Origin: Euryodendron excelsum
Lineage: Eukaryota > Streptophyta > Magnoliopsida > Ericales > Pentaphylacaceae
Direction of reading: 5' to 3'
NCBI GenBank assembly: GCA_033060915.1
Contig: CM065387.1
Coordinates: 33,042,001-33,106,000 of the forward strand
Length of the DNA: 64,000 bases
Below the pieces are notes generated by a model that was given only the letters and a program-made list of their open reading frames with translations, searched no databases and had not been told where the DNA came from. This document shows, one piece after another, positions 47,246 to 60,412 of the stretch. Within the stretch, counting starts at the first letter, position 1; each line of letters starts with the position of its first letter. Both the position numbers and the translations under genes were made by a program.

Positions 47246-48558
47246 AGGTTAGTGTACTTCAAGGTTTCAACTCATGGACCACTTTTCAAGGTTCTCCCTA
47301 TTTAAAACTACTCTCAGACCCATTCTTCCAAAACCTCCTACACTCTATACTTAAAAATACTTTCAAGAATTCACAACCCTAAGGTGTCCCTACCCTTCTC
47401 ATGGTTCGGGATTTCAAGGGAACGTGATATATCAAGAACAACCTCCATGGTTGTCCATATTAGAATTCCAAAGTCCTAGGTGCTTTCAAAAACCATTTTC
47501 AAAAAATTTTTAACATTCCAAAATCTTACCTCTAAGGTTTCCAAACAAGACTTCAAGGCATTTTCAAAACTCTCTTGAGTTATCCCAAAGCCTTTCCAAA
47601 ACTCCCTTGAGTTATTCTAAATACATTTCAAAACCTCCTTTCAAGAGTTTCAAAGTTCTATTTCAAAACACTCCACTACCCGATTTCGAATCAAAACTCT
47701 CAAGTTCTCTCTTTCCATAGACCTCAAAGTGTCTTCAAAATTTTTCGAAGACTGCAACGTGTCTTCAAACTTTTCCAAAGATCGCCAAGTGTCTTCAAAC
47801 ACTCCAAATGCCCTACTGCGCCTATTTTCCATCAGGCTCTTGTCCGAGCTATGAATGACCTAATTCTCGCCAAATGAGATACGTGGGAAACCTAAAATGG
47901 TACGGTCATAACTTCTATTTCAACTCTAATCCCCTTTTCAAAAACTTGGATCAATTCAAAGTTTTCATTTCAAACTCCTTCAAAACTCTCATGTTTTCCT
48001 AACTTCTTCTAAATCTTGCATCATTCATCCGAAAAGTGATGAACTATACCTCGTTTTCAAAAATTCTAAAGTGAACACTAAGTGGATAATGGTAACCGGT
48101 TATTCTAGTGAGTCAACAAAGGGTGATTCGACATGTAGGTACCGAAAGGGAAGGGTAGGGTGATGATCTTAGGATATCTTCCCTACACATAACCAACCCG
48201 CGGACCATAGATTTCTATTTTCGATAGACCAAAATTGAGTTATTTTTCAAAAGGGTTTAAATCTTTTCAAAGTTTGCCAAACAACCTATTTTATTAAAAA
48301 CCCTCTGTCGAGGGAGTTTTCAAAACCTTTTCCAAAAACTCTAAGTTTAGGATTAACACTTATTTTTCGGTGCCTTAACTTACCTTAATCAAGTAAGGTG
48401 GCGACTCCTATTTTTCTAAAAAGCCCTTAACCAAACCAATTTTCAATTCAAACATAGTCGTACTTGCCCTTCTAGGAGGGTGAGTTCTAGTGATAGAGTT
48501 CTGTACTTTTGTCTCCGAGCCAAAAGGACTTTGGACCCAAAAACCGAGGCACAACTGC

Positions 48559-48577
48559 TAGAGACTCCACTGGGGAC
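48559..48577 (+). other. Primer binding site of element E
   Basis: TAGAGACTCCACTGGGGAC, then ACTTAGAGGATTAGGCC. Near-consensus except for the second and fourth bases. Confidence 0.75.
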
Positions 48578-51160
48578 ACTTAGAGGATTAGGCCATTGAA
48601 ATGTCCCTTCACCCTTCACTCTCCAGAATTTCTAGTTACTTTGTCCAGTTTTATCCACTTTTCAAATATTTCTGAGTTTCCAAGCAAACCTTTTTTTTCA
48701 ACACGATTTTCAAATGAGCGTCATCACTTGCATCCAATGCCTGCATTCATGTTCTTACATTAACTATCCATCTTATCTTACATTGAGTCTTTCGAAAAGT
48801 TACTAACTCTTTGCATTTTTGTTTTGTAGGTGGACCTTTGTTCACATTTTATTTCATGTCTTCTTTATTGTCATGCATGTGAATGAATGAACAGGATATG
48901 ATGTGTGTTATTGGGTCCTTTTCTCCATTTTTAAAAATTCTACACACACTTGGTGCGCTCACTTGCATTTGCATTTTGCATATATTACCTGGTTACTACC
49001 CTTCTAGATAGTAGGGGGAACAGTATATTGACTGTGGGCGGATGCTGTGTCAGTTTCTCAGCCTACGGTCTCTTGATAGTTCCTCCGCTCGAACCACCAA
49101 CCAAAGATGGAGTTCACCCTTTTGGGGGTGGACGCCAGAGGTTTGAAGGTTCGGGAACCGAGCCTTTTAGGAAGCATTAGTAAACCTCCAACCTCATGCT
49201 CATGTAGCACCCCATGCATAGCCAAACCTCTACCGAATTTGGGACACACGTGTCAATTTCAAAACCAAGGAGGAAAGGGCAGCTGCTTTATTTTCCCTTA
49301 TATATTCTGATTAATTCATGCTATTATGCTATTTAATTCTTGTTGTTTTCGTATACATGCATCATAACTGTTCATACATCGGAATTCATGTCAAGACAAG
49401 AGTTCCTAAAGTAATTTAGTTCATTGCATATTCATGCATCTAATCAACCGCCAGAGAAAGGTCCAATGCCTTTCTCTCTCAAATCAAGCCAATCCAAAAC
49501 TCCTAAGGGTACCACGAGACCCTAAGGGTTCATGGCATGCATCCAAATCATTTCATAAAGAGGGGCCCTAATCCCTCTTCGCTCAGGGAGATAGGGCTGC
49601 CAAGAAGATGAAGGGGCAATTCAAATCGAGGTCTCCTACCAACTTCCATTCAAGAAGGCGAATCCGAAGACTCAAGAGTAGTTTAGGATCCATGATGTAA
49701 ATATAGAATGGGCGGAAGTCTCAAAGAAAATGTTCCCCTTCCTATTCAAATGTACTTTCTATTTCATGTACAAAAAAAGAAAGAAAAGAAAAGAATAATC
49801 AAATGTAATAAAACTATCCTTCCTACTTTTATCGAATGAGTGCATGAATGTATGAATGAATGAATGAGCAGGTTCACACAAGCACAGTATTGCATACAAG
49901 GGTAACCCCTTATCTCCAAAAGTAAGCTAACACATCATGTTTAGTCTCCCTCTCAAAGTAGGGGCACCCCTATGGCATACATTGCATAAAAATTTCAAAT
50001 CTAAAGGCACTACCTTCTCATTTTTGTTTTTCTTTTTACATTCCCATTGTCTTCTCCTTTGGCCACAAAGGTCAAAGAAAACCAAAGGATAAAGCGAGAA
50101 CAAAAAGGGGGTCTTCTAAACTTTTATTGTCATTATGCTGTTCATGTATTTATTATTAAGCTCATGCATTAATATCCATTCCAAGACAGGAGTTCGAAGA
50201 AACTCGAGTCATTGCATTCTCATGCATTCGATCAACTGTAGAGAGAAAGAAGCAAATTCAATCTCGTGCCAAAAAGAAGCATAACTAAACCCCTAAGGGT
50301 TTTTCCAACCCTAAGGATTCATGGCATGCATAGAACCATATCTTAAGAGAGACCCAAATCTCTCTTCATCCATGGAGGCGGGATTGCCAACACAAAGAAA
50401 TATAAACCGGCCTATGTCGAAGAGGTATTGTATTGCACATAGGGACAAATCCTACCTCCAAAATGGACTCAGCATCATACCTAGATCTCCTCAAAAAAGG
50501 GACCTCCATAGGATATGCATTGCATAGAATCTTCAACTCCACATGCTAACTACATTTTATTATTCTTTTTCTAGGTCCAAGAGCACAGTCAAACTGATTG
50601 AATCCCTCCGGCATCCCGCCCAATTCATAATTCATGCAAAGCCATGACCTCGACACCATGTTGCCACTCCACTAGACCTTAAACTCCTGAAGCTGTCCAT
50701 GTGCAATCAGATGGCACACACGGCAAATGGAATGTGGAGGACGCTAGCGTGATTCCAAAACCAGTTTGAGGGGTTTATTCCGAAAAAGGGGAATTTCTTT
50801 CAAACCCATCTTTCGGTTCTCAATTCGAATTTGAGCATGAAAATAACATTATCTAAATGAAAAGGATCCAAAATTTTCATATTTATATCATTGTCTCATG
50901 GCACTTCATGAATGATGTCTTCTTCTTTAGGAATTTTCCCTTCGAAATGTTTTACCCTAACTTGGATGATGGGATAGCGCAAGCACCACTTTCAGTAGAA
51001 ACAATCTCTGACTCCAAAAAAGGGGAGAGAGAAATGGAAGGTGAAGAGATGGGGGAAATACAAAAGGGTGAGAGATGAGGATCAATTACTTATTTCATTG
51101 AAGTCTAAAGAGTGACCCCCGAAGGATGTCCTAGCAAAGCAGCAAGCAGCTAAACCCTCA
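48578..51160 (+). mobile_element. Leader of element E with duplicated module
   Basis: Matches A's leader to about 49380 (GGCGGATGCTGTGTCAGTTTC; CGAGCCTTTTAGGAAGC). A module then appears twice: 49388-50000 and, diverged, 50177-50530. Both have CAAGACArGAGTTC, CCTAAGGrTTCATGGCATGC and a TATTGCAyAyArGGryAAA / TTGCATArA frame. After that comes 50580-51160, shared with D. No gene recognised: the 73-codon frame near 50857 has no known motif. Confidence 0.7.
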
Positions 51161-53626
51161 AAATGAAGGGGAGCCATCATTTCGTTCTCCCAAACATAAA
51201 GCAATCCGTTGGTCAGCCCACTAGAGCCGCAGGTGATTTCTAATCAAAAGCCCAAATCAGGAGCCACCCCCCACACTGGGGCAAATGCATGCAAGGAATG
51301 AATCCACGAACTAACATTTACCATTTTTAAGGCGTTGCTAAAATTTTGAAGGAGCTTTATAGACTAAGCAATTCAACTTGAAATGAAAAGAGGCCCTCTT
51401 TTCTTCTACCATACAGTTAAATATAACCCTTGCAAAGCCCACTTGAGCCGGTCGCATTCCCATCATTTAGCCAACCTAATGATCACCGCCCACACTGGGT
51501 TAAGGCAAAACCATCAATGCATGATGATTTCCAAGAGCACCTGCAGGAACATTACCCTCCAAAAGAATGAACAATGAACAGATGGTGATCTCCAATAGAG
51601 TGCGCGATGAATGAATGGCGATTTTCAAGAAAGCGCGCAATAAATGAACGATGATCTCCAAGATGATGCAGTATTTATGACATTTGTATGAACCAACATA
51701 ATAGAAAGTTTTTCAAAAAAAAAAAGAAAAGAAGAAAAAAAAAGAAAAGAGAAAATTTCCTATGAAAAAAATAAATTATGATGATTTCCAAACACAATGA
51801 TAATTTTCAAACGCAATGATGACTTCCAAGAGAAGATAGAGTCATCCAAGACGATAACAAAACAGAAGCAAGCTTCCCGACAAAGAGAAAAGTCCAGAAG
51901 AATGACAAAGGTAGGAGGAGCTACTTGCCAAAGGTGATCATGGGTCTTTAGGAGCCTAGCAAATATAATAGGTTTTCAGCCTTTATCCTTCCTTTCAAAT
52001 ACCCCATCACCTAGCCCACATTACGGTCCAAATTAAAGTCCTCTTAGATCAAGAAAAATTGCTTAGTCTAAATAAGCTTGAACAAAAAAACAACAACGTC
52101 TAAAAAGGATGGTAAATACTAGGGCAAAATTCATTCCTTGCAAAAGGTGGTTCCTTTTTATACAACCCTCGCTGAATTTAAAGATTTGGGCCTATGTATC
52201 CCTTCATTTCTTATAACCCTTAAACTTGGCCTACATTACGGTCCCAAATAAAGTCTTCTCTGATTAAGGAAGGAAGCTACAAGTTGCTTTGCCAAAGGGC
52301 GATGTCGGCTCTCGCTCAAGAGATCCACTTAGAGAAGTTTTCCTTTTCAACAAAAGAGAGAGGGGGAAAACGAGTCAATGGATTGAATCTCTAAGAAGGT
52401 GCAAGTGCTATCACATCCTGACAAGAAAAGCGCAGAATTAGAAAGGGGAATTCCGAGAGGAAGAACAGAAGTTCAAAAGACCACCTAATTCTAAGACATA
52501 GCTCCTACAGATGAACACAAATCCTGGGGCATACATCCTTGGATAAATTTGTGCATCGATCTTCATCCATGTATATAACTTTTGCATTCATCAAAAAGTA
52601 TGGCCTGCATTCAATTTCATCCATGTATATAACTTGTGCATTCATCGAAAAGTATGACATGCATTCAACTCCATTCTTGTATAATCCTATATATTCATCA
52701 AAACGTATGACATGCATTCAATTCTACTCATGCATAAGCTTGTGCATTCATCAAAAAGTATGACATGCATTCATTTCCATCCCTATGTAAATCCGTACAT
52801 TCATTTCTTCATATTCCTGTCAAATCTGTGCATCCATCCATGGGTATAACATATATCGTTCTAACTTCCTATGAAAACTTTTAAGAGCTTAATCCGACCT
52901 TTTCAAACAATGAAAACTGGGATAACGACTCACCCTCGACCTCCCAATCAACCCTGAATAGCCTGATCCAACATCTTGCATACCACGAAGAATGGGGCAA
53001 CGTTCCATCCCTCCAATCAACCTTGAAACCTTCTCAAATCATAAAGACTGGGGCAATGTCCCATCCTCAACCTCTCAACCAACTTTGATCAACCTTTTTC
53101 AAAACATGAAAAGTAAGACAATACCGCACCCTGTAGCTCCCATTCAATTTAAACTACTCAACCAAATTCAAGACAAACCAGCCAAATGCATTTGACCTGC
53201 CAGACACCTTGAACTCTTCAAAAGAGACCTCAACTCAAGACACTAGACTTTAAAGAAGCAAAATCCTCCAGAAGATATCTCAACAAGAATTCTGCCATAC
53301 CAAGGAAACTAGAGCCTGATAATCAAGCAAACACCATGCATTCCAACATCCAAAGATCTTAAGTAAAAACGAACAAATGTCCTCCCCTTCAAACTTGAAG
53401 GCCAAAGAATCACAAGCACGAAGCGAGCTCCCATGGCAACCCATGCTCAAGGCAAACATATAATTCTTATCAAATTAAACCCGAATTTTCCAAAATGAAA
53501 GCCCCTCCTTTCTCTCAAATTAAAAAAAAAAATTTCAAATCGATTTCTGTCAATTTCAAAAATCAATTCTCAAAATTCCAAAATTACTTTCAAAACTATC
53601 TCTTCAAATTCAAGAGATCAAAACAA
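51161..53626 (+). mobile_element. 3' internal region of element E
   Basis: Non-coding, shared with D and partly with A (CTAGCCCACATTACGGTCC near 52012, GGCCTACATTACGGTCCC near 52228). Includes an A/G-rich run (51713-51750), 53-bp repeats (52557-52800) and CACCCT..CCTCCC-type words near 52930-53130. It ends where the truncated 3' LTR begins; the polypurine tract and the first about 4 kb of that LTR are missing. Confidence 0.7.
52557..52800 (+). repeat. 53-54 bp tandem repeats in element E
   Basis: GTATGrCmTGCATTCA at 52598, 52652, 52705 and 52758. Units include TTGTGCATTCATC and CCATG/CCATTC words. The short frames across them on both strands are shadows. Confidence 0.88.
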
Positions 53627-54426
53627 GGTGTCTTCAAACTTTTTCAAAGATCGTCAAGTGTCTTCAAACACTTCGAAGGCCCTAATGCGCCTATTTTCCA
53701 TCGGGCTCTTGCCCGAACTATGAATGACCTGATTCTCGCCAAATGAGATACGTAGGCAACCTAAAATGATGTGGTCATAACTTCTATACCCTTTTCAAAA
53801 ATTTCGATCAATTCAAAGTTTTCATTTCAAACTCCTTCAAAACTCCCATGTTTTCCTAACTTCTTCTAAATCTTGCATCATGCATCATTCATCCGAAAAG
53901 TGATGAACTATACCCCGTTTTCAAAAATTCTAAAGTGGACACTAAGTGGATAATGGTAACCGGTTATTCTAGTGAGTGAACAAAGGGTGATTAGACATGT
54001 AGGTACCGAAAGGGCGGGGTAGGGTGATGATCTTAGGATATCTTCCCTACACGTAACCAACCCCCAGACTATAGATTTTTGTTTTCGATAGACCAAAATT
54101 GAGTTATTTTCCAAAAGGGTTTAAATTTTTTCAAAGGTTGCCAAACAACCTATTTTCTTAAAAACCCTCTCTTGAGGGAGTTTTCAAAACCTTTTCCAAA
54201 AACCCTAAGTTTAATCTTCATATTAACACTTAGTTTTTGGTGCCCTAACTTACTGTAATCAAATTAGGTGGCGACTCCTATTTTTCTGAAAAGCCCTTAA
54301 CCAAACCAATTTTCAATTCAAAGCTAGTCGCACTTGCCCTTCTAGGAGGATGAGTTCTAGTGACAGAGTTCTGTACTTTTGTCTCCGAACCGAAAGGACC
54401 TTGGACCCAAAAATCGGGGCACGACA
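53627..54426 (+). mobile_element. Truncated 3' LTR of element E (last ~800 bp)
   Basis: Starts in mid-LTR at GGTGTCTTCAAACTTTTTC, matching 47757 of the 5' LTR, and continues to GGGGCACGACA. One deletion removed the polypurine tract and about 4 kb of LTR. Confidence 0.9.
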
Positions 54427-55341
54427 AGTTCAAAACCATAAGGGAAGTGACTAGCCCATTTTCGAAAATTATTTTTCAAAACTTATGGCCTTAAAGGAGT
54501 TTAGTTCACACATAGCTAACCTCTTAAAGGCAACGAAGCATCAACGTACCTTCCTTAAGGTGCTTAAAAACTATTTCCAAAAACCTTTTCAAGACAAGTT
54601 TGCAAGAGCTTTTCCAAACCCAAATCCAATTCCAAGACTCCCACAAGTCTCTTTTTAATCAGACCCTGGTCCGAACTACGACTAACCTAATTCTCGTCAA
54701 ACGAGATACATAGCAACCTTCATAGGTGCGATCCTAACCCTCTTTAAAATCCAACCTTAAGTTTCTTTCAAATTCTTTTTCAAATCACATCATGCATTCA
54801 TACATCCAAAAAATGATGACAAAAACCCCGTTTCAAAGCTTTTCAAAGTGCATATAAGTGGAGATTTTAGTAACTGAAAATTCAGGTGAGTGAACCTAAG
54901 GTGAATAGACATGTAGGTATCAAAAGGGCGGGGTGTGGTGATGATCTTAGAATATCTTCCTTACATGTAACCAACTCTCGGACCATAGATCTCTATTTCA
55001 AAGACCAAAATTGGAGTCATTTTTCAAAAAGGGCTTAAAACATTTTTAAAGGTTGTCAAACGACCTTATTTTTCAAAACACCTCTCAAGAGGACATTTTC
55101 AAATCATTTTTAAAAACCTAAGTTTGATCCTCAGATTACACTTAGTTTTGAATGACCTGACACACCTTTAACCATGTTAGGTGGCGACTCCAAACATTTT
55201 TCAAAAAAGCCCTTAATCAAATCAATTTCAAGTTCAAATCCCATCGCACTCGTCCTCTTAGGAGGGTGAGTTCTAATAGAAAGAGTATTGGGTTTTGCTC
55301 GAGTCAAGACTTAGACTCGAGGCAAAAACATGGGCGCGACA
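54427..55341 (+). mobile_element. 3' LTR of element D, right part
   Basis: Starts with the AGTTC duplicate and ends ACATGGGCGCGACA. Contains block 1 (about 54670), block 2 (about 54909) and the PBS-like word TGGCGACTCC at 55182. Confidence 0.88.
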
Positions 55342-58300
55342 CACTTGAACTACCCTAACCATAGAAGGCCTAGGGTTGTTTTAAGAATGTGATATTTGAA
55401 AATTATTTTTGAAAAGCATTCTGGAAAACATTTATGGTTTGGAGCCCTAATATGAACCACATTGGTTTCTTTTAATGTATCAGTTTCCTTAGGAACCCTA
55501 ACCATGAGAGGGTTAGGGTCGCCTTAGGGTTGTGAGTTTTTTAAGACATTTTTTAAAGTAGTTTTTGAAAATATTTTGTGAAAGGGTATGCTAACGTTTG
55601 AAAGGGTTTTTGGATTGGTTTGGAAACATAGAGGAGTAGAGTATTGTTTTTTGAAAGGATGCTATGAGAATCAGTTTGGTTAAATGATGGTTTGAAAAGG
55701 GTTTAGCGTTAGGGTGAACTAGGGTAAAGATAAGCTAGGGTTAACTAACTAGGGTTAGGTTAACTAGTGTCAAGTTAACCTAGGGTTAGGTAACTAGGGT
55801 CAAGTTAACCTAAAGTTAGGTGAACTAAGGTTAACTAACTAGGTTTAGGTTAACCTAAGGATGAGACAACTAGGGTCAAGTTATCCTAGGGTTTAGGTAT
55901 CCTAGGATTTAGATGACCTATGGTAGGCAAACTACGGTTTGGTAGACCTAGTTTTAGGAAAGTTGGTTTTGAAGATTGGTTTAGGGTTGGGGTTTGGCCC
56001 TAATGGTCTTGGAAAGGTGTAGGGAGGTAGTTTTATGCACGAACTTTGAAAAAGGATTTTGGAAATCAAGATTTTGTGCAAAGAAAACTTTATCATTTTA
56101 TGTGAAAAACTTTGTCATTTTATGTGAACAACTTTGTAAAAAACAACTAAACAGAGTTGTAGGTTTTTTAAGATCATTTCCATGAAAATTTCTCTAACAA
56201 ATGTAGGGTTCATATAGTCAATAAAGGGGGAACGAATCAAGAGAGGGTGTCATAGGGACCATTACAACCTCTAACTTAAGGGAGCAACACTTGTGAATAT
56301 CCATATGAAAGTGGTGGTTTTAGAAAATAATTTTTATGAAAACTAAATGAAATGAACTTTTAAAAACCTCTCTTGAAGAGGGATGTTTTGAAAACCACTT
56401 TTGGGGTTGTTGAAAACCACCCTAGTGAATTAGGGTTCCTATGGTCAATATTGGGAGAAACCACTCAAGAGAGAGTTCTATGGGGACCATTCCAACCACA
56501 AAATTCAAGAGAACAAAAGTTTGAAAATCAATATGTAAGTAGGAGGTTTGAAAGCCATTTTTATACAACTTGAAGGTAATAGAATGCAATGATGCAAAAT
56601 GGAGGTTAGGGGGCTAAACGAGATCTTCCTAGGGTATGGAAAACCAAGGTTAAAATGTAAACTTCAAGAAACTCACTCTTAGAGCCATTTTTAAAAGATG
56701 TACATATTGAAATAATTAAGGTTTTGAAAAATGGTTTTAAGCATAAAAATTAAGCCAAGCAAGGAACTCATGAACATGGTAACCATATGCAAAAGGGGTC
56801 ATGAAACATACAAGACTCAAGGCTTTATCACATAGGAAAGGGCCTTAAGGCCAAACCATGATTAGATAGGTTAAAGGGCAGACCCTTAATCGGTGGCTTC
56901 CCCAAAGCTTCCCTTAGGCACGGACCTAAAGTCCTCTCGTTTCAAGCAAGCAAGAAAAGGAGAGGGGGGGGGGGGAGCAGGGGTTGAAGATGGGAGTTAA
57001 AGTAGTAGAATAGCCTAAGTAGGCTAGGAGGGAGAAGAGATGGAATGTGGGGAGTAAAAATGTAAAAGAGATACCACCTTTGTCTTCAAACCACCTCTAA
57101 GCTTCCATGGATGATTTGACTTGATCTTGAATGGACTTGAGGGGCTGGAAATTACTTGAATCTTGCTTTGGAGGCTTGGAGGGTGGAGTGTATAGGCTTG
57201 AGATGGGTTGAATCTAGCTTGGATACTTGGAGGGTTGAAGAGTTGAAGTGTCTAGGGTTTTTCGGAGGTTTGGGAGTATTTCAGCAGAGTTTCTTCTCTG
57301 TTTTTTACCTTCGAATGAGCTGGGGGTGGCTGGTATTTATACAAAAAATTTAAGGGGGAGTGTGCATGTCCAATATACGCACACATTGGACTAATGAGAG
57401 AATGTCACGTGACGCTCTTGTACTACCTTTTCGTAGAGAATAAGGAACGATTTTGGATGATTTAATCAAAATTTGTGCCCACGTAAGACATGCTTGTCCA
57501 TCGAAAACTTTAATTCTGACTTTGCCTCGAGATTCGTGTAATTCGGGATAGATTTGGAGAAATAAGGCTTGGTCACGATGTTCACCTACGATTTCTCAAG
57601 AATCAAAGGCCTTCAGGGAGCTTTGGACGTTTTGGGATTATAGTGTAATCGTCTCAAGAAGCGTGCATGAAAATAAGCTTTTGTGAGTGTCTGTGATATG
57701 CTCAATGGGTTTTGAAAAGTGTCATTTTTGCGCCATGCAATCATCGGCTTCAGAAAATGATCTCTTTGGTTGAATAATAGCGATAGAAAGTTCTCTGGAA
57801 GGACTTTAGGGAATTCCCTAATTTACGCATTTATCATGTCATTTGACATTGCGTTATAATCAAGGTATCCTGAAAAAAGTCAACTTAGACCGAACGTCTG
57901 CGACACGCTCGAGGAGACTTTTGTTTCACTTAAAGGGATTTTGTGTCAAGGAACTTACTTGGAGGAGGTTTGGGAGGTTTGTGGGAGCGTTCTGGTGGTT
58001 ACCAGTTTAATACCCAGAGCCGGTGTGGTTGAAAAGGGCAATTGGGCCACCAGGGGCAAAATAGTCATTTTGTCCAGAATTTATTGAATTTGGTTAGGAA
58101 TGGACTTTATTTGGCAAATCGAGTGTGCTAGATAGTGAAGAGATAGTTGGAGGGGTGGACTTACCGTCTCGAGGGATTTGTACTTACTTTAAGAGCGTAT
58201 CGGGGGTGTCTAAAGGCAAAATGGTTATTTCGATCCGGTATCACCAGAACCAGTCTGGTGTCGACTAGAATGGAATATTGAATTGTTCGGGGTAAGTCCC

Positions 58301-58642
58301 AAAAGGTGGAATATTTAATTATTCGAAGTAAGTTTTAGAAGGTGGAATATTCAATTGTTCGAGGTCAGTCCCGAGGCCAAGAGGCAGGTTTGTCATTTTT
58401 CACCGAAACAGGCTAGCAAGCTTTGGCGTTAACCTGAGTATTGAGTGTTTCTGTCAATCTGACAACTAGATAGTGTGTGAGTCCTTTTGTCACTCTACCG
58501 ACTGGATATTATGAGTGCTTTGGTCACTCAAACAGTTGGATAATGTGTGACTGCTTTCGTCACTCGAATGGTGGGGCATTGGTTCCGAAGATCGCCTAGT
58601 CTCGATGAAGTACCCAGTGAACATTCTACTTTGGCGGGCAGC
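55342..58642 (-). mobile_element. Reversed E/D-type LTR fragment
   Basis: Minus-strand LTR: AACCCTAG repeats at 55725-55960 (GGTTAACTAACTAGGG), the mid-part with AACCACAAAATTCAAGAG-type units near 56500, a (G) run near 56965, the leader near 57080, TATA at 57334 and U3 repeats at 57980-58260. Both its ends are missing: it begins within the LTR at 55342, next to D, and is cut by LTR F at 58643. 58440-58600 holds three TCACTC-type units of about 50 bp. Confidence 0.8.
57334..57341 (-). promoter_or_regulatory. TATA box of the reversed E-type LTR
   Basis: TATAAATA on the minus strand (TTTGTATAAATACCAGCC), at the position expected from LTR E. Confidence 0.72.
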
Positions 58643-60215
58643 TATAAGCACCCTATTTTTACTCGCTCGGCAGTCTCTGGCCTGACCAGACTCACATTCA
58701 AATCGGCACAGGCACATTCAAGCCCAAACTGGCTTTCCGGACGCAATCCAGTTAACCAACTACTTCGCAAGCCCACTAGGCTTAATAGAGGCAAAATGAT
58801 CAAAATGCCCTTAGGATATTGCTCGGTCTAATTCCAGTTGACACGTCATCTTAAAGATGGTAAGTTTGTATTTCAACCCAATTCTAGCTCCAATTCTAGT
58901 CCAAACTAGTCAAATTTAATGTGGCACATCTTTTGAGAAAGTTGATTCTTCAGACAGTAAGTCCATCCAGCGCAGCACGTTTACCGAGAAAGTACAAAAC
59001 CTCTTGAAATGATAAGTCCCTTCACACCCGTCGACCGGGACAAAACCCAAGTTCCCAAGATGCGCCTATTAGCCTGCCATTATAGAATGTCCATTATTCG
59101 GCATGTCAATCAAGAAAGTACCAAGGCCCCGAGGCGATATAACCATCTAGGAGCTTTTCAAGATAAGCAGCCTCCAGAAAGAATGCCACACCGGCAGAGT
59201 GATAAAAACACTCACAAACAATGCAACCGCTAGAGTGCTGGAAGCATTCACAAACAGGTCAACATTAGTTATGCCAACAAACTCCCTATATAACAGGACC
59301 GAGCAGGCCCCTTGGCCGTGACACATTTACCGAAGGATGGGATACCTTTGGAAACTAACTTGTCACACACCATTAGAGTGACAGAAACACTCAAAACCCG
59401 AGTCAACACTAATGCCTACTAGCCCATTTTGGTAAAAAAAAAGAGACCAAATTGCCCCTTGCGCCCCACCAACAAGCTTCTCGAGAAATTACCTAAGACC
59501 TCAGAGCTATAAGTCCACCCTTCCAATATTGTCTCGAGGATAATCTAGCACATTCTAGTTCCTTCCAGTCGCTTCCGGATCGATTTCAAGAGTATCCAGT
59601 CAAAATGACTATATTGCCCGTAGGCATCCAATCACCTCTGGGAACCACACCGGCTCTGGGTATCAAGCCGATTAACTTCCGAGAATGCTTCTAATAGTAT
59701 TCTCAACCTTTCAGTACCTTTTAGGACTATTCCAAGTCCATTTCGTTAAACCCGATGTGAAATGATTGTTTTGCCCCTAACGAGCCGGTTGTCCTTTCCA
59801 CCACACCAGCTCTAGGTATCAAACCAGCAATCCCTCGGAACACTCTCAATAGTGTTTTTAACCTTCAAGTCTTCACACAGATCACTCCAGGTCGATCCAG
59901 GTGTTTTTCAGGTTCAAATAACCGTTTTGCTCCTAGTGGGCCGGGTAGCCTTTTCAAGTATTTTGGCTCTAGTTTTCAAGCTAGCTACCTCCAAGACACT
60001 CTTTCAGGGGTTCTCGTCCATTCCTGGCCAATTCTAACTACTCGAAACCTTCCAGATCATTTTTAAACTTTTCAGAATCAGTCTTAATGAAGACAAGCTA
60101 AAAATTACATGGTAGTCACTAGGACAAGGGCCAAAATCTTCAACCTTGCGTTCCAAAAGTTTTCCTAAAGTGACTAGCTCCAGTACAACAGGCGCCAAGC
60201 CCATTTTTGTTGGCT

Positions 60216-60223
60216 TATAAATA
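60216..60223 (+). promoter_or_regulatory. TATA box of LTR F
   Basis: TATAAATA in GGCTTATAAATACAGGCC; the palindromes upstream have decayed to a single GGCGCC. Confidence 0.8.
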
Positions 60224-60412
60224 CAGGCCACCCCCTGTATATTATAGGTCCGCAAAATCACTTCCAAAACTCCACCTCCTTGAAAATAGAGCTCGAATTC
60301 CCTCAAAGCCCTAATTCTCTCAAACCTCCTTAAACCCTAGCCTCCATACACTCAAAGCCTAGCCTCCATACAATTTATACACTCAAATTCTTGCCTCCAA
60401 GCAACCATTAAA

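Larger units (their letters stand above)
43714..48554 (+). mobile_element. 5' LTR of element E (about 4.84 kb)
   Basis: TGTAAGCACCTCATTTTTGCC to GAGGCACAA (the intact end in the 3' copy is GGGGCACGACA). It differs from A and B: the promoter palindrome is ACATGCGC-based rather than GGCGCC-based, it has AACCCTAG repeats instead of most of the filler, and TGGTTGGAATG repeats near 46370-46600. Conserved blocks 1 and 2 are present near 47838 and 48133. Confidence 0.9.
43714..54426 (+). mobile_element. Element E: nested LTR retrotransposon with AGTTC target duplication
   Basis: Inserted in the 3' LTR of D. AGTTC at 43709-43713 and 54427-54431 flank it; excising it joins CTGTGACCCTAAAGTTC to AAAACCATAAGGG. 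Parts: 5' LTR 43714-48554, PBS 48559, leader, non-coding interior, and a 3' LTR lacking all but its last 800 bp. It codes for no recognisable protein. The shared last part of the two LTRs agrees well by eye (mid-90s percent, not computed), so it is younger than A. Confidence 0.93.

Noticed and set aside
50857..51078. 73-codon frame in E ending in acidic/basic residues
   Set aside because: D's matching region is not open in the same way and no motif is visible; treated as non-coding interior.
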